Below, in pieces: positions 50,669 to 60,109 of a DNA stretch of 64,000 nt. The stretch lies in contig CBDHYI010000005.1 of NCBI GenBank assembly GCA_965275915.1, positions 248,001 through 312,000 of the forward strand, given 5' to 3'. Every line of letters begins with the position of its first letter. The first letter of the stretch is position 1. The translations under genes and the position numbers were made by a program. Source of the DNA: JBDWFY01 sp965275915 (GTDB lineage: Bacteria; Pseudomonadota; Alphaproteobacteria; Rhizobiales; Stappiaceae). Under the pieces are notes generated by a model, which had not been told where the DNA came from, did no database searches, and saw only the letters and a list, made by a program, of their open reading frames with translations.

Positions 50669-52702
50669 ATGCTGGGACGACTGACTCTGGATGCCCTCCC
50701 CTTCTACAGTTGGGTGGCTTTCATGGGCGCCTCGGTCACTGTTCTGGGCGGTCTGGCTGTTTTTGCCTTGCTGACCTACTTCAAAGCCTGGCGTTATTTC
50801 TGGCGGGAATGGGCCACCAGCGTCGATCACAAACGTATCGGCATCATGTATATCGTGCTGGCGCTGGTCATGCTGATCCGGGGTTTTGTTGACGCGATCA
50901 TGATGCGTGCCCAGCAGGCTTTTGCACTGAACAGCGAAGGATACCTGCCGCCGGAACATTTTGAGCAGATTTTCAGTTCTCACGGCACGATCATGATCTT
51001 TTTCATGGCGATGCCGTTCCTGACAGGGCTCGTCAACATTATTGTGCCCCAGCAAATCGGCGCGCGGGACGTCGCCTTTCCGTTTCTGAATTCCGTCAGC
51101 TTCTGGCTCACCGCCGCCGGCGCAGGCCTTGTCCTGGTCTCGCTGGTGGTGGGCAAGTTTTCCCAGGCCGGCTGGACGGGCTATCCGCCCTATTCGGGTA
51201 TCGACTACAGCCCGGGCGTCGGCGTCGATTATTGGATTTGGGCGCTCCTGGTCAGCGGTGTCGGCAGCACCATGACCGGGATCAATTTCATTGTGACGAT
51301 TGTCAAGAACCGGGCACCGGGCATGAACCTGATGCGGATGCCGATGTTCACCTGGACGACCTTGTGCATCAGTATCCTGATCGCTTTTTCTTTTCCCGCA
51401 TTGACTGTCGTCGCCGTGATGCTTGGACTGGACCGCATTTTCGAGATGCATTTCTTCACCAACGGAGACGGCGGCAATATGATGAATTACGCCAACCTTC
51501 TTTGGATCTGGGGACACCCTGAAGTTTACATTCTGATCCTGCCCGCATTCGGCATCTATTCAGAAGTCGTGGCGACCTTCTCCGGGAAACGGCTGTTTGG
51601 TTACAAGTCGCTCGTCTATGCCACCGCCTGTATCGCCCTCCTGTCGTTCACAGTCTGGCTGCATCACTTTTTTACAATGGGATCAAGCGCCAGCGTGAAT
51701 GCGTTTTTCGGCATTGCGACCATGATCATTGCGGTTCCGACCGGCGTCAAAATTTTCGACTGGCTGTTTACGATGTTCAGGGGCCGTATCGTCTTTCACA
51801 CCTGCATGCTCTATACGGTCGGCTTTATGGTCACGTTTGTCATCGGCGGCATGACCGGCGTTTTGTTGGCGCTCCCGCCGGCGGACTATCTAATGCACAA
51901 TTCGACATTTCTTGTCGCCCACTTCCACAACATGCTGATCCCGGGTGCATTGTTCGGGTATTTTGCCGGGCTGCAATACTGGTTCCCCAAGGCTTTCGGT
52001 TTCACATTGAACGAGAAGTGGGGCATCCGCTCGTTCTGGTTCTGGATTGTCGGTTTTTACCTCGCTTTCATGCCGCTTTATGCTTTGGGCTTCCTTGGCA
52101 TGTCCCGCCGGATGGAGCATTACGACCTGCCGGAGTGGCAGCCCTACCTGATCGTCGCGGCACTGGGAGCCGTATCCGTCCTGATCGGCATTGTCTGCAC
52201 CGCCATTCAACTGGTGGTCAGCGTACGGGACCGCGCTGAAAACCGGGATCTGACCGGCGACCCGTGGAACGGCCGCACACTGGAATGGGCGACGGCTTCC
52301 CCACCCGCTCCCTATAATTTTGCGGTCATCCCGACCGTTCGCGATGTCGACGCCCTGTGGGATATGAAAAAGCGAGGGACCGCCTATAAGCCACCGGACC
52401 GGTACGAGGATATTCGCATGCCGAAAAACACAGGCATCGGAGCCATGCTCGGCGGGCTCGGCTTTGTCATCGGCTTTGCCATGGTCTGGCACATCTGGTG
52501 GCTTGCGATGCTCGGGTTCGTCATGGTCCTGATCTGCCTGATTGTCCGCAGCAGTCATGACTACACGGACTATCTGATAACGGCGTCAGAAGTTGCTGAA
52601 TTCGAGGAACAGCGCCTGAAAGCGCTCTCGGAGAGAAGCCTTGATCCTCTCCTCGATACGGACTCGTTGTCCGGCGCCCGTCCTGTTCCGGATGGAGCGT
52701 AA
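50669..52702 (+). CDS. cyoB: Ubiquinol oxidase bo3 subunit I
   Basis: About 677 residues of the heme-copper oxidase catalytic subunit. Heme and CuB ligand regions: FSSHGTIMIFFMAMP, WGHPEVYILILPAFG (His-Tyr crosslink), TVWLHHFFTMG, and NSTFLVAHFHNMLIPG. The quinol-binding N-terminal region KRIGIMYIVLALVMLIRGF is that of CyoB. Start at 50669 after GGGGGAACC; 19 bp after cyoA. Confidence 0.95.
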   Translation: MLGRLTLDALPFYSWVAFMGASVTVLGGLAVFALLTYFKAWRYFWREWATSVDHKRIGIMYIVLALVMLIRGFVDAIMMRAQQAFALNSEGYLPPEHFEQIFSSHGTIMIFFMAMPFLTGLVNIIVPQQIGARDVAFPFLNSVSFWLTAAGAGLVLVSLVVGKFSQAGWTGYPPYSGIDYSPGVGVDYWIWALLVSGVGSTMTGINFIVTIVKNRAPGMNLMRMPMFTWTTLCISILIAFSFPALTVVAVMLGLDRIFEMHFFTNGDGGNMMNYANLLWIWGHPEVYILILPAFGIYSEVVATFSGKRLFGYKSLVYATACIALLSFTVWLHHFFTMGSSASVNAFFGIATMIIAVPTGVKIFDWLFTMFRGRIVFHTCMLYTVGFMVTFVIGGMTGVLLALPPADYLMHNSTFLVAHFHNMLIPGALFGYFAGLQYWFPKAFGFTLNEKWGIRSFWFWIVGFYLAFMPLYALGFLGMSRRMEHYDLPEWQPYLIVAALGAVSVLIGIVCTAIQLVVSVRDRAENRDLTGDPWNGRTLEWATASPPAPYNFAVIPTVRDVDALWDMKKRGTAYKPPDRYEDIRMPKNTGIGAMLGGLGFVIGFAMVWHIWWLAMLGFVMVLICLIVRSSHDYTDYLITASEVAEFEEQRLKALSERSLDPLLDTDSLSGARPVPDGA

Positions 52703-52706
52703 ACAG

Positions 52707-53324
52707 ATGAGCATCGATCAGACCACAGCAACAGATCTTCCCAAGACGCACCATGAAGCAGAAACCCTCGCCGCACGGGAATTCGGTTTCTGGATCTACC
52801 TGATGACCGATGCGATTATCTTCGCATTGCTGTTTGCGACATATGTCGTGATGTCCCAGAACTACGCTGCGGGGCCTTCGGCGAGCGAACTGTTCAGCCT
52901 TGGCCATACATTCGGCGAGACGGTGCTTCTTCTGCTTTCAAGCATCACTTTTGGCTTTGCCACCTTATCGGTTTTGGAGGCCAACAAAGCGCGAACCGTC
53001 CTGTGGCTGCTCGTCACCATCGCTCTTGGCATCGGCTTTCTCACGATGGAGCTGATGGAATTTACCGGTATGATCGCAAAGGGCGCCGGACCGGGAACGA
53101 GCGGCTTCCTGTCCGCCTTTTTCACACTCGTCGGAACGCATGGCCTGCATGTCGCATTCGGACTTGTCGGTATCTTCGTGATGATCGGACAGATCCTGAC
53201 CAAGGGGTTTACGCCGGCTGTTAAGTCGCGCCTGTTCCGCCTCGGCTTGTTCTGGCATTTTCTGGATATTGTCTGGATCGGGATTTTCTCGGTCGTTTAT
53301 CTGCCAGGGATTATCCAGACTTAG
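52707..53324 (+). CDS. cyoC: Ubiquinol oxidase bo3 subunit III
   Basis: About 205 residues with five membrane helices: AREFGFWIYLMTDAIIFALLF, FFTLVGTHGLHVAFGLVGIF, LGLFWHFLDIVWIGIFSVVY. ATG at 52707 after GGAGCGTAAACAG, 4 bp beyond the cyoB stop. Confidence 0.94.
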   Translation: MSIDQTTATDLPKTHHEAETLAAREFGFWIYLMTDAIIFALLFATYVVMSQNYAAGPSASELFSLGHTFGETVLLLLSSITFGFATLSVLEANKARTVLWLLVTIALGIGFLTMELMEFTGMIAKGAGPGTSGFLSAFFTLVGTHGLHVAFGLVGIFVMIGQILTKGFTPAVKSRLFRLGLFWHFLDIVWIGIFSVVYLPGIIQT

Positions 53325-53339
53325 ATATTGAGGCTTACA

Positions 53340-53648
53340 ATGACCCGCGAAAGCACACATTCCCTGGCATCGTATCTGACCGGGTTTGCGCTCGCCCTGA
53401 TCCTGACGGCAATTCCGTTCGGCCTGGTCTGGTCCGGGTCGCTGGCAAGAGAAACGCTACTGCCTGTTATCGCGGTCTGCGCGCTGATCCAGGTCCCCGT
53501 GCATCTCTATTACTTCTTGCACCTCAATTTTAGATCCACTCCGGGTGAAAATCTCCTCGCCCTGGCATTTGCCTGCGTGTTGATCGTCCTGATGGTCGGC
53601 GGCAGCCTGTGGATCATGTTCGACCTCCACAATCGCATGATGATGTAG
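53340..53648 (+). CDS. cyoD: Ubiquinol oxidase bo3 subunit IV
   Basis: 102 residues with three membrane helices (SYLTGFALALILTAIPFGL; LLPVIAVCALIQVPVHLYYF; ACVLIVLMVGGSLWIMFDL). Start ATG at 53340 after TTGAGGCTTACA. Last gene of cyoABCD; no cyoE follows. Confidence 0.92.
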   Translation: MTRESTHSLASYLTGFALALILTAIPFGLVWSGSLARETLLPVIAVCALIQVPVHLYYFLHLNFRSTPGENLLALAFACVLIVLMVGGSLWIMFDLHNRMMM

Positions 53649-53668
53649 GCGGAACATAACTTAAGATG

Positions 53669-53705
53669 AAAAAGGCGCCGGGAGATTGATCTCCGGCGCC
53701 TTTTT
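53669..53705. terminator. Bidirectional terminator between cyoD and the carbamoyltransferase gene
   Basis: Arms GGCGCCGG(G)AGAT and ATCTCCGGCGCC pair with one bulged G; five A precede and five T follow. It therefore works for cyoABCD on the plus strand and for the convergent carbamoyltransferase operon on the minus strand. Confidence 0.92.
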
Positions 53706-53746
53706 CATGTGTTCATATCGTTTCGTTACAGATCGTCTGACGATTA

Positions 53747-55585
53747 TCAATCAAGCTCAAATGCATCTTCATAATTGAGCTTCAGGGACGGGTCCTGCTC
53801 CTCTTTTCGAAGCACGCAATTTCCGACCACCAGAAGCTCGATGCCGGTGCCCATGAAACAGCGGAATGCATCCTTGGGCTCGCACACGATCGGCTCACCG
53901 CGGACATTGAAGCTCGTGTTGACGACAACCGGACAGCCGGTCTTTTCCTTAAACTTGCTGATCAGCTTATGGTAATAAGGATTTGTTTCCTCATGGACAG
54001 TCTGAATACGGGCGGAATAGTCAACATGGGTGATCGCGGGCACTTCAGACCGGGGAACATTAAGCTTATCGATACCGAACAGCTTCTTCTCTTCCTCGGT
54101 CATCTCACGCCGCTTTTCTTCAGCAACATCCGCAACCAGAAGCATGTATGGGCTTTCGGTGTCGATCTCGAACCAGTCAGAGACATCTTCCCGCAAAACC
54201 GATGGCGCAAACGGACGGAACGACTCCCGGTATTTCACCTTCAGGTTCAACGTCTTCTGCATGTGCGGTGAACGCGGATCGCCAAGAATGGAACGCCCGC
54301 CCAGAGCGCGGGGGCCGAATTCCATCCGGCCCTGGAACCATCCCACGGCCTTGCCCTCGGCCAGAGCATCGGCCGTCGCTTCGATCATTGCCTCATCATC
54401 AAGAACGTCAAAGACCGCTCCGGCGTCTTTCAGTTCTGCCTCAATGTAAGACTGCTCGAACCTGGGGCCCAGATAACTGCCGCGCATGCTGTCCCGCCCG
54501 TTACCCGGGACCGTTCTTGGCTGACGCTTGTAACCGTAATGGACGGAAAGAGCGGCGCCAAGAGCACCGCCGGCATCGCCGGCGGCAGGCTGTATCCAGA
54601 TATTTTCAAACGATTTGTCGCGCAGCACCTTACCGTTCGCCACACAGTTAAGAGCAACACCACCGGCAAGGCACAGATTTTTCTGACCGGTATCCTTCGC
54701 AATGCTTCGGGTAAGGCGCAGCATGACTTCTTCGGTCACCACCTGGACCGACGCGGCAAGATCCATCTCACGCTGTGTCAGGTTTTCCTCAGACTTACGC
54801 GCCGGCCCTTCAAACAGCTTGTCGAAATTTTCATTCGTCATGGTCAGGCCGGTACAGTAGTTGAAGTATTCAAGGTTCAGCCTGAACGAACCGTCATCCT
54901 TGATATCGATAAGATGTTCGCGAATGGTGTCGACATATTTCGGGTCGCCATAGGGCGCAAGGCCCATGATTTTATACTCGCCGGAATTGACCTTGAAGCC
55001 GGTATAATAGGTGAAGGCTGAATAGAGCAGACCGAGCGAATGCGGAAAGTGAATTTCCTTATGCATTGTCAGATCGTTGCCCTTACCGATCCCGAAGCTG
55101 GTCGTCGCCCACTCCCCAACCCCGTCAATTGTCAGAATCGCGGCTTCCTCATAGGGCGACGGGAAGAATGCGCTGGCGGCATGGCTCTGGTGATGCTCTG
55201 AAAACAGCAACTTCTCTTCGACACCGGAGATTTCGCCAAGTTTCTTCAGTTCCTGCTTGAGAAACGTTTTGAGAAACAATTTTTCCTTCAGCCAAATGGG
55301 CATGGCCATGCTGAAAGACTTAAAACCTTTCGGTGCGAAAGCCAGGTACGTCTCAAGAAGCCTTTCGAATTTCAGAAACGGCTTGTCGTAAAAGGCAACA
55401 TAATCAATCTGATCAAGTTCAATCCCGCCTTCTTTCAGGCAATACGCAATTGCGTGGGCGGGAAAGCTTGGATCATGTTTCTTACGGGTGAACCGCTCTT
55501 CCTGAGCTGCGGCAATAATCTCACCGTCCACAACAAGTGCCGCGGCGCTGTCATGGTAAAGCGCCGATAGACCGAGAATACGCAT
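53747..55585 (-). CDS. O-carbamoyltransferase (NodU/CmcH/SxtI family)
   Basis: About 612 residues. N-terminal Kae1/YrdC-like half: MRILGLSALYHDSAAALVVD, AAQEERFTRKKHD, metal-binding SEHHQSHAASAFFPSP and CLAGGVALNCVANGKV. C-terminal half: MEFGPRALGGRSILGDPR, VKYRESFRPFAPSVL, NTSFNVRGEPIVC. The family carbamoylates hydroxyl groups using carbamoyl phosphate (Nod factors, cephamycins, saxitoxin). Start at 55585 after CAAGGAGATAACG. It heads toward the cyo operon and is third in a divergent operon with the DUF5989 and SxtJ-like genes, which resembles sxtI. Confidence 0.92.
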   Translation of the reverse strand: MRILGLSALYHDSAAALVVDGEIIAAAQEERFTRKKHDPSFPAHAIAYCLKEGGIELDQIDYVAFYDKPFLKFERLLETYLAFAPKGFKSFSMAMPIWLKEKLFLKTFLKQELKKLGEISGVEEKLLFSEHHQSHAASAFFPSPYEEAAILTIDGVGEWATTSFGIGKGNDLTMHKEIHFPHSLGLLYSAFTYYTGFKVNSGEYKIMGLAPYGDPKYVDTIREHLIDIKDDGSFRLNLEYFNYCTGLTMTNENFDKLFEGPARKSEENLTQREMDLAASVQVVTEEVMLRLTRSIAKDTGQKNLCLAGGVALNCVANGKVLRDKSFENIWIQPAAGDAGGALGAALSVHYGYKRQPRTVPGNGRDSMRGSYLGPRFEQSYIEAELKDAGAVFDVLDDEAMIEATADALAEGKAVGWFQGRMEFGPRALGGRSILGDPRSPHMQKTLNLKVKYRESFRPFAPSVLREDVSDWFEIDTESPYMLLVADVAEEKRREMTEEEKKLFGIDKLNVPRSEVPAITHVDYSARIQTVHEETNPYYHKLISKFKEKTGCPVVVNTSFNVRGEPIVCEPKDAFRCFMGTGIELLVVGNCVLRKEEQDPSLKLNYEDAFELD

Positions 55586-55649
55586 CGTTATCTCCTTGGG
55601 CACGGCGCAAACCGCCGTGCCAATACAGTTTTCGATCTTATCCGGGTGA

Positions 55650-55799
55650 TCAGAAAAGAGTGTAGATGAACGGTGCTACGGCCGTACCTTGTGTCAGTAC
55701 AATCAGTCCGCCAAACATCAGCATCAGAACGATAATCGGTCCGAGCCAGAATTTTTTGCGCACACGCATAAAGCGCCAAAGTTCCGCAATCATGGACAT
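55650..55799 (-). CDS. DUF5989 family small membrane protein (SxtK-like)
   Basis: A 49-residue gene easily missed by length cut-offs. It reads MSMIAELWRFMRVRKKFWLG, then a membrane helix (PIIVLMLMFGGLIVLTQ) and ends GTAVAPFIYTLF. This matches DUF5989, the tiny protein that accompanies carbamoyltransferases and SxtJ proteins (SxtK in saxitoxin clusters). Function unknown. It is 53 bp after the SxtJ-like gene and 64 bp before the carbamoyltransferase. Confidence 0.85.
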   Translation of the reverse strand: MSMIAELWRFMRVRKKFWLGPIIVLMLMFGGLIVLTQGTAVAPFIYTLF

Positions 55800-55852
55800 T
55801 TTTTAAATTCCTTCGCAAGATGAGGGTAAAATATGCACCCAACGGATTGGTG

Positions 55853-56290
55853 TCAGAATTGATCTGTCATTGTCTCCGGCTCGGGACCCGGAGGACTGCG
55901 ATCAATCCAATAGCTGCTGGAGTCGTCTTTCATATTTCGTGCCATCGGATCTTTGCCGAAGATCCAGAGTAAAAATCCGATCGGCGTGATGACAGCAAGG
56001 TAAACCAATCCCAGAACCAACGGGTTGATGATCCTGGCCAACAGGAGGCCGAGCTTCATCCACAAGCGGTTGGGTACAGTCAGCGTAGACGGAGCGACCA
56101 GTCCCAGGCCGACAAGCACCGCGCCGATCACGAGGCAGACTGTCGTGAAGATCCCCAGATCTTGCCCCCAGTGCAAATAAACCCGAACAAGACCGATTGC
56201 GGCAAAGATCCCGCCTACTATTAGTCCGAAACCGCGGTTGGAACTCCCTTTGAGGTCTTCTTCCCGCTTATAATTTTCGATCATAGACAA
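55853..56290 (-). CDS. SxtJ family membrane protein
   Basis: 145 residues. Four hydrophobic segments: GFGLIVGGIFAAIGLVRVYL, LGIFTTVCLVIGAVLVGLGL, a middle LAR-containing stretch, and LGLVYLAVITPIGFLLWIFG. The N-terminal RGFGLIVGGIFA and the C-terminal W(I)DRSPPGPEP tail fit the SxtJ family. It is first in the minus-strand operon with DUF5989 and the carbamoyltransferase. Confidence 0.8.
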   Translation of the reverse strand: MSMIENYKREEDLKGSSNRGFGLIVGGIFAAIGLVRVYLHWGQDLGIFTTVCLVIGAVLVGLGLVAPSTLTVPNRLWMKLGLLLARIINPLVLGLVYLAVITPIGFLLWIFGKDPMARNMKDDSSSYWIDRSPPGPEPETMTDQF

Positions 56291-56608
56291 TGTATCGATT
56301 TTCCCTGCTAAATGGTCGGCAAAACCCGCATCTTTTAATGCGCCGCACGCTATCCACCACTCCGTCTTTAGTCAATATAAAGGTTTTCGCAAAGTTAACA
56401 TATGTGCGGTACGTCTCACTATTAGCCATCTCATTGTTTTACCGGAGAATTTACTGTTCACCGACGCCAAATGCGATTACTGATAACCAATAATCGGAAC
56501 ATATCCTCGAAATTCACGACAGACGGGTGAAATTTTATCAAAATAGTATATTTAAAACTCGGATTTGATTTTGCTTACGTGCCGGAATGTGAACTGGCGT
56601 GACAATAG
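56291..56608. other. AT-rich divergent intergenic region
   Basis: About 318 bp between the SxtJ-like gene and the SGNH gene, clearly richer in A/T than the genes around it. No gene is supported. It must hold the promoters for both directions; I see no specific operator. Confidence 0.4.
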
Positions 56609-57727
56609 GTGAGAGATACGAAAGTGTATTCATTTTTGCGCAGCAGCCTCGTCAGCGTGGTTATTGCTATTGTTGTGTTTGCCGGATTTGAACTTGTTGT
56701 CCGTTATGGATTCCCGCAGACCATGACGACAATTTATTTAGGTGAGAATTCTCTGGGACAAAGAGATAATTTCGTCGGGCACACAAACAGGCCCAATGTG
56801 CACGCAAGAATTGTCGGTCCTGAGTTCGATGTTGAATATTTAGTCAATGAACAGGGGTTCCGCGACACCAAGGTCTACCCGCCTGAAAAAACGAAAGGCG
56901 TAACGCGCATTCTGCTGCTGGGCGACTCATTTACGTTCGGCTCAGGAAGCAATTACGATGATATTTGGCCGGTCCTGACCGAAAAACAGCTGATTGACGA
57001 CGGACACAAGGTCGAAATCATCAAAGCCGGAGTACCCGGATACGATACCCGCAGACAAGTCCTTTATATGGAACGACTGTACGAGGAGTTCCAACCGGAC
57101 ATTGTCGTGTTTGTGTTTCTCCCGAACGACCTGTTCACAAACACACCTATTGTTGACGCTTCGGTCGCACCGGCAAACAAGCGGGACGACGGCCTCCGCA
57201 ACAAGAGCGACAAGAAATCAAGCCTTCATTCGGTGACCCTGATCAAGCGGCTGCTGATGTCAAATGACAGTTTGTATGTACAGCTGTATCTCCTGACAGG
57301 ACGCCGCTCCTATTATTCAACCGAACCCAATGAAGAAATCCGCAATCAATATGCGGAAACGGAAAAACTGCTCACGCGCGCGCGCAGATTCTGCGACGAA
57401 AAGGGTTGCGAGTTTATCGTCTTGTCGATTCCGCAGCAGTTCCAGGTCCTGATCGAGGGACAGGGGTCTTACCCCGAGGGAATAGATCCAAAACTCATCG
57501 ATACGCATTTTGAAACGTTCGCCGAGCAGGATGGCTTCCGATGGATCACACTGCTTCCAGACCTTGCAGATGCCTATCGCGAAGAGGATGTTAACTTGTA
57601 CTACAGGTTTGACGGGCACCTCAATAAAGCAGGCAACAGGGTGACCGCAGGGATTGTTTCGGATGCGTTTAAGGACGTGCTTTCCCAGATCAATGCACCT
57701 GTTGCTTCGTACCAGGTAACTCAGTAA
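56609..57727 (+). CDS. SGNH/GDSL hydrolase-type membrane-anchored protein
   Basis: 372 residues (or 367 from the GTG at 56624, which has AGGTGAGAG in front). One N-terminal membrane helix (residues about 13-32) anchors a periplasmic SGNH domain: block I LLLGDSFTFGSG, block III FVFLPNDLF, block V YYRFDGHLNKAGN with the Asp-x-x-His-type pair. Such proteins often O-acetylate, deacetylate or esterify glycans. It faces away from the carbamoyltransferase operon, a common companion arrangement. Confidence 0.85.
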   Translation: MRDTKVYSFLRSSLVSVVIAIVVFAGFELVVRYGFPQTMTTIYLGENSLGQRDNFVGHTNRPNVHARIVGPEFDVEYLVNEQGFRDTKVYPPEKTKGVTRILLLGDSFTFGSGSNYDDIWPVLTEKQLIDDGHKVEIIKAGVPGYDTRRQVLYMERLYEEFQPDIVVFVFLPNDLFTNTPIVDASVAPANKRDDGLRNKSDKKSSLHSVTLIKRLLMSNDSLYVQLYLLTGRRSYYSTEPNEEIRNQYAETEKLLTRARRFCDEKGCEFIVLSIPQQFQVLIEGQGSYPEGIDPKLIDTHFETFAEQDGFRWITLLPDLADAYREEDVNLYYRFDGHLNKAGNRVTAGIVSDAFKDVLSQINAPVASYQVTQ

Positions 57728-58265
57728 GTGTTTTGTCGTACGTCCTCGTTGTCCGTCACCTTCTGATAAATTTCGGCCCCGGTCAGAACGGTTTGAATAG
57801 GCCCGTTCACGGTCTGCAATCGCGGTGCGGCGCAGTCGGGATACGTATATCTGAGAATTGCGCGAACACTTCAAAACCGATGCGGAGCAGTGTCGGAAGC
57901 GGCCCCTGAGGATGTTGACGGCTGACCAAGGCGTGTGTCAGGAATACCGCAGCCGGAATAAAGGCCGTGCTCGATATTTTGATCAGTCATCCTGTACCAC
58001 ATCTGGTATTAACCACATGCTGACGTTCATGTTGTTGAACAGAACAGCATTTATTACTGTCGATCTGAAAGTTGTGATAAAGATTATATATCTCGAATAT
58101 AGGGTGATCTATAGACCTGAAATGGCTCTGTTTCTTGTATTGTTAAGAGATAACAGGGATGTAATTGTTGTCAGCTTCGTTCCCCCTCTACGGCAACAGA
58201 TTGGCGTTGTTGTACCTACCGGCGAGTAAAAACCATTGACGAGTACGAACATCCTGGAAGTTCCG
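57728..58265. other. Intergenic region with possible decayed gene
   Basis: About 540 bp without an intact gene. On the minus strand two adjoining frames read like protein (PAAVFLTHALVS, GFEVFAQFSD; then YPDCAAPRLQTVNGPIQTVL and onward) separated by a frame change, suggesting a degraded gene. The plus-strand frame 57858-58229 has no coding character. The right part (58010-58200) is AT-rich and likely promoter. Confidence 0.35.
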
Positions 58266-59699
58266 ATGACCGGCTCAGATGCACCGATACCGTTGGTCGT
58301 TGATCTTGATGGGACGTTGATCAAAACGGATATGCTCTATGAGTCCGTCCTTCAACTGGTTTCAGACCGGCCGACAGTCGCGATTAATCTGCCGCTGCGT
58401 CTCAAGAACGGCATCGCCAAATTCAAGGCGGACATAGCAGAGCAGGTCGACCTTGATGTCGCCAAACTGCCTTATAACGAGCAGCTGCTCGACTTTATCC
58501 GCACCGAGAAATCAGCCGGACGGCCGGTTTACCTGGCTTCGGCTTCCAATCGCCGATATGTCGAGGCTGTCGCAAAACACCTTGGTTTGTTCGACGGCGT
58601 TTTTGCATCTGACCAAGACGTCAACCTGAAAGGCAAAAACAAAGCGAAACAGCTTTCCGAGGCTTTTGGCGAAGGTCAATTCGACTATGTGGGCGATTCC
58701 CGCGCCGATCTTGATGTGTGGTCCAGTGCACGGCGTGCGATTGCCGTAAATTGCTCGGCTCACGTTGCCGAGCGTCTGGCGGGACAACATTCCGATCATG
58801 AGATTATGGAAAGGCGAAATGTCAGGGCGAAAGACTACATCGCTGCCGTCAGGGTTCATCAGTGGTCGAAAAATGCGCTTTTGTTTTTGCCGATGTTTGC
58901 CGCTCATGCCATCAATGCGACAAATATCGGATTGCTTCTGCTGGCATTTCTGTCCTTCAGTCTGATTGCCTCCTCAATTTACATCGTCAACGATTTGATG
59001 GATCTGTCCAGTGACAGGGACCATCCCGTCAAGAGGTTCCGTCCTCTGGCCTCCGGTGCCGTTCCCATCCCGAACGGGATCGTGTTGTCGATAATTCTGT
59101 TTCTGGTCGGGAGTCTGGTTGCGTCTGCCGTATCCATTCAATTCCTGGCCGTGATTGTCTTTTACCTTTTTGTGACGACCGCTTATTCCCTGTATCTGAA
59201 AAGAAAAATGGTCGTCGATGTCCTTACGCTCGCCGGCTTGTACACATTGAGGGTGTTTGCCGGCGCGGTGGCGGTCGCAGTGCCGTTGTCGCCCTGGATG
59301 CTGGCCTTTTCGATGTTTCTATTTCTGTGTCTGGCGCTTGTTAAAAGGTACACGGAGCTCAAGTCCCGTATCGATTCCGGTAAGGACGCGCCGTCCGGGC
59401 GGGGATATCTGCTTGAAGATGTGCCACTGATCATGTCCCAGGCCTGCGCGGCAGGATACGCGGCGGTTGTGGTTCTGGCCCTGTATGTCAACAGTCCGAC
59501 CGTCGTTCAGCTCTACAACCGGCCGGAAGGCCTTTGGCTGGCGTGCGGATTGCTGCTTTACTGGATCACCCGTCTTCTCATGGTCGCCCATCGAGGCAAA
59601 ATGCATCATGACCCGATCGTATTTGCGCTCAGAGACCGGGTCAGCCTCGCTACCGTCGTCCTTACCGGTGTCGTCGTTCTGGGAAGTGCCGCATTGTGA
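58266..59699 (+). CDS. HAD-UbiA fusion, decaprenyl-phosphate phosphoribosyltransferase-like
   Basis: About 477 residues. An N-terminal HAD phosphatase domain (VVDLDGTLIKTDMLYES, ASASNRRYVEAV, YVGDSRADLDVW) is fused to a UbiA membrane domain (HQWSKNALLFLPMF; YIVNDLMDLSSDRDHPVKRFRPLASG with the Asp-rich motif). The UbiA part resembles mycobacterial DPPR synthase, which transfers phosphoribose to decaprenyl phosphate; the HAD part would remove the 5-phosphate. This fusion is known from rhizobial NoeC-like proteins. ATG at 58266 follows GGAAG; a TTG at 58236 is less likely. Confidence 0.85.
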   Translation: MTGSDAPIPLVVDLDGTLIKTDMLYESVLQLVSDRPTVAINLPLRLKNGIAKFKADIAEQVDLDVAKLPYNEQLLDFIRTEKSAGRPVYLASASNRRYVEAVAKHLGLFDGVFASDQDVNLKGKNKAKQLSEAFGEGQFDYVGDSRADLDVWSSARRAIAVNCSAHVAERLAGQHSDHEIMERRNVRAKDYIAAVRVHQWSKNALLFLPMFAAHAINATNIGLLLLAFLSFSLIASSIYIVNDLMDLSSDRDHPVKRFRPLASGAVPIPNGIVLSIILFLVGSLVASAVSIQFLAVIVFYLFVTTAYSLYLKRKMVVDVLTLAGLYTLRVFAGAVAVAVPLSPWMLAFSMFLFLCLALVKRYTELKSRIDSGKDAPSGRGYLLEDVPLIMSQACAAGYAAVVVLALYVNSPTVVQLYNRPEGLWLACGLLLYWITRLLMVAHRGKMHHDPIVFALRDRVSLATVVLTGVVVLGSAAL

Positions 59700-60109
59700 T
59701 TTCCGGAAAAGAACTGGTGTTTCGATACAGCCTTTTTGCCGTTATTGCGACCGCTGCAAATATCGGAGCGCAATGGTGCGTTTTTCAGCTCTATGACGGA
59801 CCCTTTGCATTCACGACAGCAATGCTCGTGGGGACAGTCGTCGGGCTGGTCATAAAATATGCGCTGGATAAGCGCTGGATCTTCTACGACACCGACAACG
59901 GCGTTCGGGCCCATGGGCAGAAGTTCATGCTTTACTCCACAATGGGGCTGGCAACCACATTGATATTCTGGGGGTCTGAAATCGGCTTCGAGCTTCTGTT
60001 TGACCATCCTGCGATGAAATATGTCGGGGCGGTGCTCGGGCTGAGTATCGGCTACGTGACAAAGTATTATCTGGATCGTCAGTTTGTGTTCCGGAGAGCT
60101 GCGGCATGA
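59696..60109 (+). CDS. GtrA family membrane protein
   Basis: 137 residues with four membrane helices of the GtrA family (FRYSLFAVIATAANIGAQWC; ALDKRWIFYD; GYVTKYYLDRQFVF ending). Some GtrA proteins help handle or flip polyprenyl-phosphate sugars; in mycobacteria a GtrA gene sits beside dprE1. GTG start overlaps the preceding stop. Confidence 0.88.
   Translation: MISGKELVFRYSLFAVIATAANIGAQWCVFQLYDGPFAFTTAMLVGTVVGLVIKYALDKRWIFYDTDNGVRAHGQKFMLYSTMGLATTLIFWGSEIGFELLFDHPAMKYVGAVLGLSIGYVTKYYLDRQFVFRRAAA

Noticed and set aside
50594..51517. A 307-codon minus-strand frame over cyoB
   Set aside because: Coding shadow: composition is low-complexity charged (His, Asp, Gln), no family, and cyoB is certain.
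53747..56290. Saxitoxin biosynthesis
   Set aside because: Only the sxtI/J/K-like trio is present. The polyketide-like starter and amidinotransferase genes of saxitoxin clusters are absent.
57858..58229. A 123-codon plus-strand frame before the HAD-UbiA gene
   Set aside because: No start signal, low-complexity translation in an AT-rich upstream region, and no family.
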